Assembly: GCA_046154695.1 (NCBI GenBank)
Contig: JBJXFI010000182.1
Coordinates: 1 to 21,793 of the forward strand
DNA length: 21,793 nucleotides
Direction: 5' to 3'
Origin: DALYLB01 sp046154695
Lineage (GTDB): Bacteria > Acidobacteriota > Blastocatellia > RBC074
This document shows positions 7,040 through 14,886 of the stretch, piece after piece. The position numbers and the translations under genes are program-made. The notes under the pieces were generated by a model. That model was given only the letters and a program-made list of their open reading frames with translations, was not told the origin of the DNA and did not search any database. Positions within the stretch are counted from its first letter, which is position 1. Each line of letters begins with the position of its first letter.

Positions 7040-9547
7040 TCAGGCGGGAAAGCCGACGCGCTCGATCAGGCGGACGAATCGCGGATCCGCGGAGAGAAAA
7101 TCGAAGACGGTGCCGCCCCGAATGTTGAGCAGGACATCATTGCGTTCCTCGACCGCCTTCTCCAGCCATTCCAGCGCCTCGTCTCCCTGTTTCAGGCTGG
7201 CGTGCACCATGGCGAGAAAATAGGCCTGCACCGTTTCCCGGGATCGCCGTTCCGACAGTTGGGCGATCACCTTCTCGGCCTCGGCGCGGTTGCCGGCTTC
7301 GGCGTGGCAGACCCCGAGGCCCGCGAGGGTCTGAAGCCCGCCGCCCAGATCCACCGCCCGTTCCAGATTGGCAATGGCTTCCGCGCGCGCATCCAGGCGC
7401 AGACACGCCATTCCATGCAGCCAATGCCCGCCGAAGAAATCCGGCTCCATCTCGATCAGCTTGTATGCCTGAGCGAGCGTATGCTCGTACCGGCGTGCAT
7501 ACCAAAACGCCCAGCCCAGCACCAGCACCGAGTGAATCGAGAGCGGGTCGAGCTCCTCGGCGCGCCCGGCCCGTGCGATGGCCTCGTCGAACCGGCTCAT
7601 CGCGATCAGGAACGCCGCATAGGCGAATTGGACGCCGGCCAGATTCGGCGCCAACTGAATCGCGCGCCTGAAATCCCTCTCGGCGCCGGCGAAATCCCAC
7701 TGGTAATAACACTTGAAACTGCCGAGCGCGAGGAGCACATCGTGTTGATCCGGGTCAAGCTCTGCCGCGCGGGCCAGCGCCAGGGCGCATTTGCCGGTCA
7801 GGTGTTCCCGCGGATAGCCATAATAAGCGAGGCCAACGTAGGCGTAGGCGATGCCGGCCCAGGCGGGGGCGTAGTCGGATTCCAATTCGATTGCCTGGTC
7901 AAAGAACTCGATCGCTTTCTCATAGCTTTCCCTCGTCGCCCGATGGCAATACGCCCGCCCCTTCAGGTAATGCCGGTATGCCTCGGTGTTGTCGGTGTAG
8001 CGTTTGAGCAGTCTCGCCCGCTCTTCACCGAGCAGCTTCACTTCCAGAACATCGACCAGCGCCAGGACGATTTCATCCTGAATGGCGAAGATATCCTCGA
8101 CCTGCCGGTCGAAGCGATCCGACCAGAGATGGTACCCGTCCGCGGTATCGACCAGTTGCGCCGTGATGCGCAATCGATTTCCGGCGCGGCGCACGCTTCC
8201 TTCCAGCACCGTCGCCACTTTCAACCGCTGTCCGATCTCCCGCGCGTCCGTGTTTTTGCCTTTGAAAGAGAAGGCGGAGGTTCGGGCCGCAACATGCAGG
8301 CGTTCGATTTTGGCGAGCGAGGTGAGCAACTCTTCCGCAAGCCCGTCGCAGAAGTATTCGTTTTCGGCGTCCGGGCCGAGGTTGATGAACGGCAGGATGG
8401 CGATCGACGGCCCGGTTTCTCCGGAGGGTTCCCCTTTTGTCACGTCCCTGGCGAGTCGTTCGAGCGCGTCCGCAACCTCCCGGGCCGAGCCGTATCGATT
8501 GGCGGGCGCCTTCGCCAGGCAACGAAGGACGACCGGTTCCAGCGCGAAGGAAGTCTCGCGGCCCGAGAGCGGCGGCGGCTCCTTCTCACAGATCGCGGCG
8601 AGAATGCCGGCGCCGGTCTCCGCGGCGAAGGGAGGCCGCCCCGCGATCATTTCGTAGAGCACCGCGCCGAGGCTGAAGAGGTCGGTGCGGGCATCCAGCT
8701 CTTCCCCCCGGGCCTGTTCCGGAGACATATACGGCGGCGTGCCCATCAATCCGCTCAGGCTGTGTCCGCCAGGCGCCGGGGGAGGTTCGGCGGGCGGGGG
8801 CAGGGGAGCCTCCCCGATAAGTTTGGCCAATCCGAAATCCAGCACCTTGACCAAACCGTCGGGCCTTATCATCACATTCTCCGGCTTGATGTCGCGGTGA
8901 AGGATTCCCCTTCCGTGCGCCGCGTTCAGCGCCCTCGCCACCTGCGTCGCGATGTCGAGCGCTTCCGGCAACGGCAGGGGCCCGGCGGCCATCCTCTGGC
9001 GCAGGGTGGGGCCGTCGATGAACTCCGAGGCGATGAAGTGCAGCCCTTCGCTTTGGCCGATGTCGTGGATGGTGAGAATGTTGGGATGATTGAGCGACGA
9101 TGCCGCCCGCGCCTCCATCTCGAACCGCCGCAGCCGGTCAGGCGCCATCGTGAAATCGGTGGGCAGCAGCTTGAGCGCCACACAGCGCCCAAGGCGGGCG
9201 TCCCGCGCCAGATAGACCTCTCCCATTCCGCCCGCGCCGATGGCGCTGACGATCTCGTAATGGCCGAGCAGCCGCCCGATCTCCAGGGCTTCGCGCTGCG
9301 GGAAGAGCGTGCTGATTGCGCAGGCGGGAGACGCTTCCAGAAAGCCCTCCGCCTGATCGGCCGCCGCAAGCAGGGAAGTGAGCCGCATTCGCAGCTCCCG
9401 GTCGCCTCCGGCGACCTCTTCCACAAAAGCCGCCCGCTTGTCCGGTTCGAGATCGAGCGCGGCGTCGAGCCATTCGTCCATCTTCAGCCACTCATCCCGG
9501 GTTTGGTTGGCCGGCGGAGATTGGTTGGCGCGTGATTTCGCGTTCAT
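7040..9547 (-). CDS. Serine/threonine protein kinase with FlgO-like and TPR domains
   Basis: An 835-residue Hanks-type kinase. After an N-terminal helical region (about 20-75) typical of these kinases come the glycine loop GAGGMGEVYLARD, the VALK lysine, HRDIKPEN, the DFG motif in VLDFGLAKL, and GTPPYMSPEQARG, spanning about 97-365. Residues about 380-505 match the FlgO/TolB-like domain often paired with such signalling proteins (SIAILPFINLG, ENEYFCDGLAEELLTSLAKI, VLEGSVRR, DGYHLWSDRFDR). About 525-830 are TPR-like helices. No transmembrane helix is seen, so it is probably cytosolic. It lies 114 bases downstream of an ECF sigma gene on the same strand, a pairing known for TIGR02999 sigma factors. 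An in-frame GTG lies 12 bases upstream of this ATG, but the GGGGGGTG tract fits the ATG better. Confidence 0.93.
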   Translation of the reverse strand: MNAKSRANQSPPANQTRDEWLKMDEWLDAALDLEPDKRAAFVEEVAGGDRELRMRLTSLLAAADQAEGFLEASPACAISTLFPQREALEIGRLLGHYEIVSAIGAGGMGEVYLARDARLGRCVALKLLPTDFTMAPDRLRRFEMEARAASSLNHPNILTIHDIGQSEGLHFIASEFIDGPTLRQRMAAGPLPLPEALDIATQVARALNAAHGRGILHRDIKPENVMIRPDGLVKVLDFGLAKLIGEAPLPPPAEPPPAPGGHSLSGLMGTPPYMSPEQARGEELDARTDLFSLGAVLYEMIAGRPPFAAETGAGILAAICEKEPPPLSGRETSFALEPVVLRCLAKAPANRYGSAREVADALERLARDVTKGEPSGETGPSIAILPFINLGPDAENEYFCDGLAEELLTSLAKIERLHVAARTSAFSFKGKNTDAREIGQRLKVATVLEGSVRRAGNRLRITAQLVDTADGYHLWSDRFDRQVEDIFAIQDEIVLALVDVLEVKLLGEERARLLKRYTDNTEAYRHYLKGRAYCHRATRESYEKAIEFFDQAIELESDYAPAWAGIAYAYVGLAYYGYPREHLTGKCALALARAAELDPDQHDVLLALGSFKCYYQWDFAGAERDFRRAIQLAPNLAGVQFAYAAFLIAMSRFDEAIARAGRAEELDPLSIHSVLVLGWAFWYARRYEHTLAQAYKLIEMEPDFFGGHWLHGMACLRLDARAEAIANLERAVDLGGGLQTLAGLGVCHAEAGNRAEAEKVIAQLSERRSRETVQAYFLAMVHASLKQGDEALEWLEKAVEERNDVLLNIRGGTVFDFLSADPRFVRLIERVGFPA

Positions 9548-9661
9548 AATTTGTTTCACCCCCCCCTGCTTCGCCGCCGCGCGCGAACGAGGACGGGAAA
9601 GAGATCCGGCTGAGATTTCGTCAGAGAGATATTTTACATTCGTAATGGCGCGATGATCGGA

Positions 9662-10249
9662 TCAACCGATGCCTTCCCCGCTCGATCCTCCGCCAAGTTC
9701 GTGAAAGAGCCATGCCTTTGCCTTCAACCACTCCCGTTTGACGGTGATCTCCGAAACGCCGAGCACCTCGGCGGTCTCATCCGCGCTCAGGCCGCCAAAA
9801 AAACGCAATTCGACAATCCTGTTTTTGCGGTCATCGAATCCCGCCAGCCGGGTCAGCGCCTGATCGAGCGCCACGAGATCGATCGACTGTTCCGGCGTCG
9901 AGGCCACATCCTCGGCCAGCGAAACCTGAACGGCCCCTCCGCCGCGTTTTGCGTATTGCCGCGCGCGCGCATGATCCACCAGCAGATGGCGCATGATCCT
10001 GGCCGAGATGGCGAAAAAGTGGGCGCGGTTCTGCCAGTCGATATGTTGTTGATCCACCAATCGCAGGTAGGCCTCGTTGACGAGCGCCGTCGGCTGCAGC
10101 GTATGGCCGGCATGCTCGCGGCCAAGATAGCGTCTGGCGATCATTCGCAGCTCGTCGTAAACGAGCGGCATCAGTTGGTCAAGCGCGGCCTGATTGCCGT
10201 TTCGCCAGTCAACGAGCAGCTGGGTCACTTGTTGCGTCGGGGCTGTCAT
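9662..10249 (-). CDS. ECF RNA polymerase sigma factor, TIGR02999 / Sigma70_ECF type
   Basis: Directs RNA polymerase to a dedicated promoter set. The 195-residue product has sigma region 2 (YDELRMIARRYLG, TALVNEAYLRLVDQ, AHFFAISARIMRHLLVDHAR) and region 4 (DDRKNRIVELRFFGGLSADE, TAEVLGVSEITVKREWLKAKAWL). The long LQPTALVNEAYLRL and HARARQYAKRGGG blocks are diagnostic of the TIGR02999 subfamily. I start it at the internal ATG giving MTAPTQQVTQLL, because the upstream ATG at 10312 would add 21 residues unlike the family; neither has a strong ribosome binding site. The kinase gene follows on the same strand. No classical anti-sigma gene is adjacent, so the kinase may control this factor (inference). 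Confidence 0.93.
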   Translation of the reverse strand: MTAPTQQVTQLLVDWRNGNQAALDQLMPLVYDELRMIARRYLGREHAGHTLQPTALVNEAYLRLVDQQHIDWQNRAHFFAISARIMRHLLVDHARARQYAKRGGGAVQVSLAEDVASTPEQSIDLVALDQALTRLAGFDDRKNRIVELRFFGGLSADETAEVLGVSEITVKREWLKAKAWLFHELGGGSSGEGIG

Positions 10250-10413
10250 CGAGGTTGTTCCCGCTGAGAAATACGGATAGCGCGGCTTATCGATACCCGC
10301 GGATAATATCACCGATGGCGGGCGGCGAGAAGCAACGGAACCCGATTCGTGTTACCTTTCCGGAGGCTCGTCAAGCCGCGCTACGGCGACGCCCGAAAAC
10401 AATGAAAAGCAGG

Positions 10414-10439
10414 GTGGCGCAAGCTGTCCAGCTTGCGCC
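10414..10439 (+). repeat. REP-like palindrome, copy 1
   Basis: Starts GTGG and forms a perfect stem GGCGCAAGCTG (10416-10426) with CAGCTTGCGCC (10429-10439) around a tiny loop. Copy 2 lies about 95 bases away in inverted orientation. The GTGG head followed by a palindrome is the layout of REP elements mobilised by RAYT transposases, but no RAYT gene is in the window. Confidence 0.8.
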
Positions 10440-10534
10440 GAGTGTGAGGGGCCGGGTGAAGAGCCCGGCGGGTCGGGCGCCGAAGGCGGTCTCGTTCAAG
10501 GCCCGGTCTTTTTCCGGGAGTGTCATGTGGATGC

Positions 10535-10560
10535 GGCACAAGCTGGACAGCTTGTGCCAC
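10535..10560 (-). repeat. REP-like palindrome, copy 2 (inverted)
   Basis: Stem GGCACAAGCTG (10535-10545) with CAGCTTGTGCC (10548-10558). Read on the minus strand it is GTGG-headed and identical to copy 1 except for a G:C to A:T pair changed on both arms, so base pairing is kept. It ends 16 bases before the GTG start of the DUF2064 gene. Confidence 0.8.
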
Positions 10561-10576
10561 TTTTTCCAAGGGTCGT

Positions 10577-11263
10577 GTGAAAGAAGCACTGGTCATTATG
10601 GCGAAGGCCCCGCGCGAGGGCGAGGTCAAAACGCGGCTGCTCGGCGTGCTGACGGCCGAGGACGCCAGGCAGCTCTACATCGCCTTTCTCGGCGACACGT
10701 TCGCGTTGATGGAAGAGCTGATGGATGAGCGCGCGGCGCTCTCGCTGGCGCTCTGTTACACGCCGGCGGGGGAAGAGGAGGCCTTCGAGGAGATCGAGCG
10801 CGAAGGATCATTGATGATCCCGCAGCGCGGCCAGGCGCTGGGCGAGCGCCTGCGGAACTGCTTCACGGACCTCTTCGGAATGGGGTTCGATTCGGTGATC
10901 GTTCTTGGCGCCGACAGCCCGACGCTCCCCGGCGAGCTGATCTATGACGCCTTCGATTGCCTCGAAAAGGACGAGGACATCGTCCTCGGGCCGACCGCGG
11001 ACGGAGGCTATTATCTGATCGGGATGCGCGCGCTCCATCCGCCGCTTTTCGAGAATATTCCATGGAGCACGGGCGGGGTCTTCGCCGCGACAACGCAGCG
11101 GGCCGCGGCCGCGGGACTTCATGTGATCGAATTGCCCGAATGGTACGACGTCGACACGCCCGAGGACCTCGAACGATTGAAACAGGAGCTTCGCGACACC
11201 CGCGAGGGCGCCCGGCTCACCCGCCGGCTTCTCAGGCAACTGGCGAAGCGGCCCGCAGCATGA
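10577..11263 (+). CDS. DUF2064 / TIGR04282-family glycosyltransferase-like protein
   Basis: A 228-residue GT-A-fold protein of the family once linked to arsenosugar biosynthesis and otherwise poorly characterised. The diagnostic blocks are all present in order: MAKAPREGEVKTRL at the nucleotide-binding N terminus, QRGQALGERLRNCF, VLGADSPTLP (metal-site region), LGPTADGGYYLIGM, PWSTGGVF and WYDVDTPEDL near the C terminus. I use the GTG that gives VKEALVIMAKAP, since residues encoded upstream come from the REP-like repeat; AAGGG precedes it at a slightly short distance. The substrate is unknown, and no arsenic or radical-SAM gene sits nearby. An AlkA-type gene follows after 31 bases on the same strand, so the two are probably cotranscribed. 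Confidence 0.88.
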   Translation: MKEALVIMAKAPREGEVKTRLLGVLTAEDARQLYIAFLGDTFALMEELMDERAALSLALCYTPAGEEEAFEEIEREGSLMIPQRGQALGERLRNCFTDLFGMGFDSVIVLGADSPTLPGELIYDAFDCLEKDEDIVLGPTADGGYYLIGMRALHPPLFENIPWSTGGVFAATTQRAAAAGLHVIELPEWYDVDTPEDLERLKQELRDTREGARLTRRLLRQLAKRPAA

Positions 11264-11294
11264 ACAAACGCCATTCATTGGGAGGGAACGCGGT

Positions 11295-11936
11295 TTGAGG
11301 AAAACAGAGGAATTTGAAGCGGAGCTGCGGCGGGCCGAGCGGCTGCTCGCCCGGCGCGATCCGCAAATGCGCGCGCTCATCAAACGCTATGGCGCATGCG
11401 CCATTCGCCCGCACACGCGCTATTTCGAAACGCTCGTGGGATCGATCATCTCGCAGCAGCTTTCGACAAAGGCCGCCGACACCATCTTCAAGCGCTTCAA
11501 GGCCCTCTATGCGCCGGCGCGCTTCCCGAAGCCCGAACAGATCCTCGCCACGCCGGACGCCGATCTGCGCGCGACCGGGATGTCGGGCGGCAAGGTCTCC
11601 TTCGTCAAGGATCTGGTCGTCAAGACGCAGGACGGCGCGGTCAGGTTCAACCGCCTGTCGCGCATGAGCGACGACGAGGTCATCGAGATGCTCACCCGGG
11701 TCAAGGGCATCGGCGTCTGGACCGTCCATATGTTCCTGATCTTCTCCCTCGGACGGTTCAATGTCCTGCCCGTCGGCGATCTCGGCATCCGCCGCGGCAT
11801 CGAACGCCTCTACGGCCTCGACGATCTGCCGGCGGTCGCCGAGATCGAAACCCTCGCCGCCGAAAACGGATGGCACCCCTATTGCTCGGTCGCTTCTTGG
11901 TTTCTCTGGCGCAGCCTGGAGAACAAACCCGAATAG
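11295..11936 (+). CDS. DNA-3-methyladenine glycosylase II (AlkA-type, HhH-GPD)
   Basis: Base-excision-repair glycosylase that removes alkylated purines from DNA. The 213-residue protein has the HhH-GPD core: YFETLVGSIISQQLSTKAAD opening helices, then the hairpin-helix-hairpin LTRVKGIGVWTVHMFLIF (about 134-151), followed by PVGDLGIRRGI, which supplies the catalytic Asp. There is no C-terminal Cys cluster, so no iron-sulfur loop is expected, unlike endonuclease III. The N-terminal extra domain of E. coli AlkA is absent, as in many short bacterial members. The TTG start is supported by GGAGGG eight bases upstream (about 11281-11286). It follows the DUF2064 gene closely and ends at a strong bidirectional terminator. 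Confidence 0.92.
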   Translation: MRKTEEFEAELRRAERLLARRDPQMRALIKRYGACAIRPHTRYFETLVGSIISQQLSTKAADTIFKRFKALYAPARFPKPEQILATPDADLRATGMSGGKVSFVKDLVVKTQDGAVRFNRLSRMSDDEVIEMLTRVKGIGVWTVHMFLIFSLGRFNVLPVGDLGIRRGIERLYGLDDLPAVAEIETLAAENGWHPYCSVASWFLWRSLENKPE

Positions 11937-11948
11937 AATGCAACACGC

Positions 11949-11988
11949 AAAAAGGCGGAGGCGCGGATTTCCACGCCTCCGCCTTTTT
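11949..11988. terminator. Bidirectional intrinsic terminator
   Basis: AAAAAGGCGGAGGCG (11949-11963) pairs perfectly with CGCCTCCGCCTTTTT (11974-11988) around a 10-base loop. T-runs follow the stem on both strands. It sits between the convergent AlkA-type and DinB-like genes, touching the DinB stop codon, and should end both transcripts. Confidence 0.9.
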
Positions 11989-12501
11989 CTACGCCGGCGA
12001 GTTCTCATAGTCATAGAGCATCGGGGGCTCTTTCCCGAGCAATCTCGCGTAAGTATAAAGTTGTCCGCGATGGTGCCAGTGCTCATCGTAGGCGAAGGAG
12101 AAGTACTGCCACGCGGGAAAGGGGCCGAAGGGCGAATCGATCTGCTCGGCGAGCTTCGCGTCGGTGAACTCGGCCAGCCCGCTCTCGGCCGCCGCAAAAC
12201 AGGCGCGCGCATAGGCCTGGCAATCGGCCACCGTCTTGAGCGCCTTGCCCGCGGCCTTGCCCTCGTCCGACTCCGGGATCGCGGCGTTCTCGATCTCCGC
12301 CGACAGCTTGCCCGCGCGAATCCCTTCCGGAAACGTTTTCAACATCCCGTACAGATGCTGGATCAGCTCGCGCACCGATCGCATCCCCGGCTGGGGGCGA
12401 TAGTCCAGCTCCTCGTTGCTGAAGGTCCCGATCAGGCGCAGCGTCACGCCATGCACCATCTTGAAATAGCCGTACTGCCCCAATAATGCTTCCTTTTTCA
12501 T
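11989..12501 (-). CDS. DinB superfamily protein
   Basis: A 170-residue four-helix-bundle protein of the DinB/YfiT-like superfamily, which includes thiol-dependent metalloenzymes and many uncharacterised damage- or stress-linked proteins. Candidate metal ligands occur in the expected places: His in SVRELIQHLYG (about 49) and the HWHHRGQLYTYARLLG motif near 137-152. The start follows GAGGAG seven bases upstream. A 170-bp MITE-like repeat begins 20 bases upstream, so the natural promoter region has been altered or displaced. A WYL regulator ends about 360 bases upstream on the same strand with a palindromic operator-like site between; such regulators often control neighbouring DinB-type genes (inference). 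It is not the DNA polymerase IV also named DinB. Confidence 0.85.
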   Translation of the reverse strand: MKKEALLGQYGYFKMVHGVTLRLIGTFSNEELDYRPQPGMRSVRELIQHLYGMLKTFPEGIRAGKLSAEIENAAIPESDEGKAAGKALKTVADCQAYARACFAAAESGLAEFTDAKLAEQIDSPFGPFPAWQYFSFAYDEHWHHRGQLYTYARLLGKEPPMLYDYENSPA

Positions 12502-12521
12502 TCCTCGCTCCTCGGGGAAGT

Positions 12522-12691
12522 GTTCGGAGTTTCGCCTTCAGGCCAATGGCATCAAGTTAAGGAAAAAGGCAGGATGACGGAACAGACGGAAATAACGGAA
12601 CAAACGAAACAAGACCAGGAAGACTCCGTTTGTTCCGTGCTCTCTTCTTTCGTTAACTTCATGCCATTGGCCGAAATGCGGAAATTCGAAC
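12522..12691. mobile_element. MITE-like element, copy A (~170 bp)
   Basis: The terminal inverted repeats are 31 bases each (12522-12552 and 12661-12691), matching at roughly 25 positions. The core contains AACGGAACAAACGAAAC and a partly self-complementary inner section (GACGGAACAGACGG against CTCCGTTTGTTCCG), so the element could fold into one long imperfect hairpin. Copy B at 19681 shares length, order and an identical left 31-base end. There is no coding capacity and no clear target-site duplication. It lies in the 5' region of the DinB-like gene. Confidence 0.8.
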
Positions 12692-12834
12692 GGATTTCAT
12701 TGCGGAAAAAACCACGGCGGAGGGGCTCGCTGCCGCTCATTGAAGCCAGGAGGCATCGCATCGCGATAACCAGACCCTCCACCGTGTTTTTAGAATTAGC
12801 GTTCAGAACAGGAGGCAGTCTACACCCCCCCGAG

Positions 12835-12850
12835 TGACACCCTTATGTCA
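12835..12850. promoter_or_regulatory. Candidate operator: TGACA-N6-TGTCA palindrome
   Basis: TGACACCCTTATGTCA is a 5+6+5 inverted repeat, and a third TGTCA half-site follows at 12856-12860 overlapping the WYL gene stop codon. The placement next to a WYL-domain repressor-like gene and upstream of the DinB-like gene suggests a regulator binding site. This rests on symmetry and context only. Confidence 0.4.
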
Positions 12851-12857
12851 GTAGTTG

Positions 12858-13811
12858 TCAGCGAGAAGAATATTTTTTCAGAATTTTTCGGGCTTCGTCG
12901 AGCAGTCGTTGTTGCAGGGAAGGAGGTTCGAGGATGCGGACATCGGCGCCCCAGCCGAGGAGCCAGTTGAAAACTTCATTTTCGACATGAGCGCGAAGGG
13001 AGACGAGGAGTCCGTCGGGGGTGTCTTCCATCTCGGTAATGTAATAGGAGCGGGCTTCGCGGACCCAGGGAGCGGCCTGGGGGGAGAAGAGGGCGCGGAT
13101 GAGGAGGGGGCGATCGTCCTGTTCGGCGGTGAATTCGATCCGAAAGCCGGGGGGGCGGGTGAAGACGCGATCGAGGACTTCGACGCGGGCCATGCGATCG
13201 ACCTTGAAGTTGCGGATTTCGTTGCGCAGGTGGCAGTGGGCGATGAGATACCAGGCTTCGCCGAGGTGGACGATGCCGTAGGGGTCGGCGTCGCGAGTGT
13301 TTTGGGCCTGCTGGCCCTGTTTGGCGAAGCGGGTGTGGTAATGGAAGCGGATGGTGTGCCGATCGATGATTGCGCGTCGCAGGGGAGCGAGAGAGATGGT
13401 GGCGGCGTCGCGAGAGAGAGTGTCGGTGGCGACGAAGGCGATGCTGTCGCGAAGGTATGCGACCTCCTGGCGGACCTTCTCCTTGAGGACGGCCTCGATC
13501 TTGTGGCTGGCGGAGCGGGCCGCGTCGCGGTACTGGGCGTCGAAATTGCCGGCGACGAAGTCGCTGCCGAGCAGGAGCATGGTCGCCTCATCCGTGCTGA
13601 AGCTGACGGGGGGAAGGAAATACCCTTCGACCAGGGAATAGCCGAGGCCGGGTTGAGAGACGATCGGGACGCCCGATTCCGAGAGCGCCTGAATGTCGCG
13701 ATAGATGGTCCGTTTGCAGGTCTCGAAGTTCGCGGCCAGGTCTTCCGCGCGAAGGCTGCCCTTGCGCTGAAGCTCGAGCACGATGGCGAGCAGGCGATCG
13801 GTGCGATTCAT
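12858..13811 (-). CDS. WYL-domain transcriptional regulator with N-terminal HTH
   Basis: A 317-residue YafY/DeoR-like DNA-binding protein. Residues about 1-60 form a winged helix-turn-helix (RTDRLLAIVLELQRKGSLRAED, CKRTIYRDIQALSESGVPI), followed by the GLGYSLVEGYFLPPVSFS linker typical of the family. The WYL domain occupies about 140-230 with DPYGIVHLGEAWYLIAHC (WYL motif as WYL) and NFKVDRMARVEVLD; a WCX-type C-terminal part follows. Members sense small ligands or nucleic acids and commonly repress adjacent genes. It starts 27 bases after the mazG stop and is probably cotranscribed with it. A palindromic site lies at its 3' end. The ribosome binding site is weak. Confidence 0.93.
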   Translation of the reverse strand: MNRTDRLLAIVLELQRKGSLRAEDLAANFETCKRTIYRDIQALSESGVPIVSQPGLGYSLVEGYFLPPVSFSTDEATMLLLGSDFVAGNFDAQYRDAARSASHKIEAVLKEKVRQEVAYLRDSIAFVATDTLSRDAATISLAPLRRAIIDRHTIRFHYHTRFAKQGQQAQNTRDADPYGIVHLGEAWYLIAHCHLRNEIRNFKVDRMARVEVLDRVFTRPPGFRIEFTAEQDDRPLLIRALFSPQAAPWVREARSYYITEMEDTPDGLLVSLRAHVENEVFNWLLGWGADVRILEPPSLQQRLLDEARKILKKYSSR

Positions 13812-13838
13812 CGTCTTGCGGGGCTCCGAAGGTTGTGT

Positions 13839-14648
13839 TCAGCTTCGCTCGATCCGCTTGGCTTCGTCCCAGAAGCCGTCCATCTCTTCGAGGGAGGTCT
13901 CGGGCCAGGCCTTGCCCTCTTCCTCGACGCGGCGCTCGACGTGGGCGAAGCGGCGGCGGAATTTCCGGTTGGTGGATTTCAGGGCGGTCTCCGGTTCGAC
14001 GCCATACCAGCGGGCGACATTGGCGATGACGAAGAGCAGGTCACCGATCTCGCCGGCGACGGCCTCCGGATCCCGCTCCTCGCGGGCCAGTTCCTCGCGC
14101 AGCTCACCGATCTCCTCCTCGAGTTTCCGAAACACGTCGTCGGTCTGTTTCCAGTCAAAGCCGACGCGCGCGGCCTTGGCGGTCAGTTGATGGGCTTCGA
14201 GCAGGCCGGGCAGTCTCGCGGAGGTTCCGTCGAGCATGGAGATGCGCTTCTCCTCGGCCTTGCCGGCGGCCTTCCGCTCGGCGGCCTTGATCGTCTCCCA
14301 GTTCGACAGGACATCGGCGGTGCTCTCGACCGTCTCTTCGCCGAAGACATGCGGGTGGCGCCGCGTCATCTTTTCGTGCACCCTCGCGATCGCCTGATGC
14401 ACGTCGAAATGGCCCTCCTCGGCGGCAATCTGCCCGTAAAAGACGACCTGGAACAGCAGGTCGCCCAGCTCATCCCGCAGCTCATTCCAATCCCCGGACT
14501 CCGCCGCCTCGATCACTTCGTAGGCCTCTTCGATCAGCATCGGCCCCAGGGTCGCGTAGCTCTGTTCGCGATCCCACGGGCATCCATCCGGCGCGCGCAG
14601 GCGCGACATCATCTCGACCAGATCCTGAAAATTATATTTCTCTTTCAT
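13839..14648 (-). CDS. mazG: Nucleoside triphosphate pyrophosphohydrolase MazG
   Basis: Hydrolyses NTPs and dNTPs to monophosphates and pyrophosphate, clearing abnormal nucleotides and affecting stress alarmone levels in E. coli. At 269 residues it is close to the usual two-domain length. The N-terminal domain opens with the typical LRAPDGCPWDREQSYATL and carries the metal-binding EExxE and ExxD motifs in LIEEAYEVIEAAES and LRDELGDLLFQVVFYGQIA. The second domain repeats them as KLEEEIGELREEL and VAGEIGDLLFVIANVARW, ending with KSTNRKFRRRF. No ribosome binding site precedes the ATG; AT-rich TATTTTAAAAAT lies just upstream, so a short or leaderless transcript is possible. The WYL regulator follows 27 bases downstream. 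Confidence 0.95.
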   Translation of the reverse strand: MKEKYNFQDLVEMMSRLRAPDGCPWDREQSYATLGPMLIEEAYEVIEAAESGDWNELRDELGDLLFQVVFYGQIAAEEGHFDVHQAIARVHEKMTRRHPHVFGEETVESTADVLSNWETIKAAERKAAGKAEEKRISMLDGTSARLPGLLEAHQLTAKAARVGFDWKQTDDVFRKLEEEIGELREELAREERDPEAVAGEIGDLLFVIANVARWYGVEPETALKSTNRKFRRRFAHVERRVEEEGKAWPETSLEEMDGFWDEAKRIERS

Positions 14649-14886
14649 CGGTGATTTTTAAAATAAATGGGTGTATAAATGCCGTTGGTGACGAACGCTC
14701 CAGACAAGCGGTTCACAACTACCCCACGCAATATAACAAACGCCCCAACCCTCAACAAGAAAGTGGGAATATCCCGCACGCCCCATTGGATTATGTCGAG
14801 GAGAGCACCCCGTTTTGCGCCCTTACGGCTCGCGCAGTTGCGTTGTGAGCGAAGGGCTGCTCGCCAACACAAACAAGGAGTTTATG

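Noticed and set aside
7202..9535. 777-residue open frame opposite the kinase gene
   Set aside because: Same GC-bias effect; the minus strand carries unmistakable kinase motifs.
12552..12782. 76-residue minus-strand frame across MITE-like copy A
   Set aside because: Most of it is the repeat itself, and the CSV-rich translation is a by-product of the repeat sequence.
12855..14654. 599-residue plus-strand frame opposite the WYL and mazG genes
   Set aside because: It spans two well-recognised minus-strand genes and has no recognisable domain.
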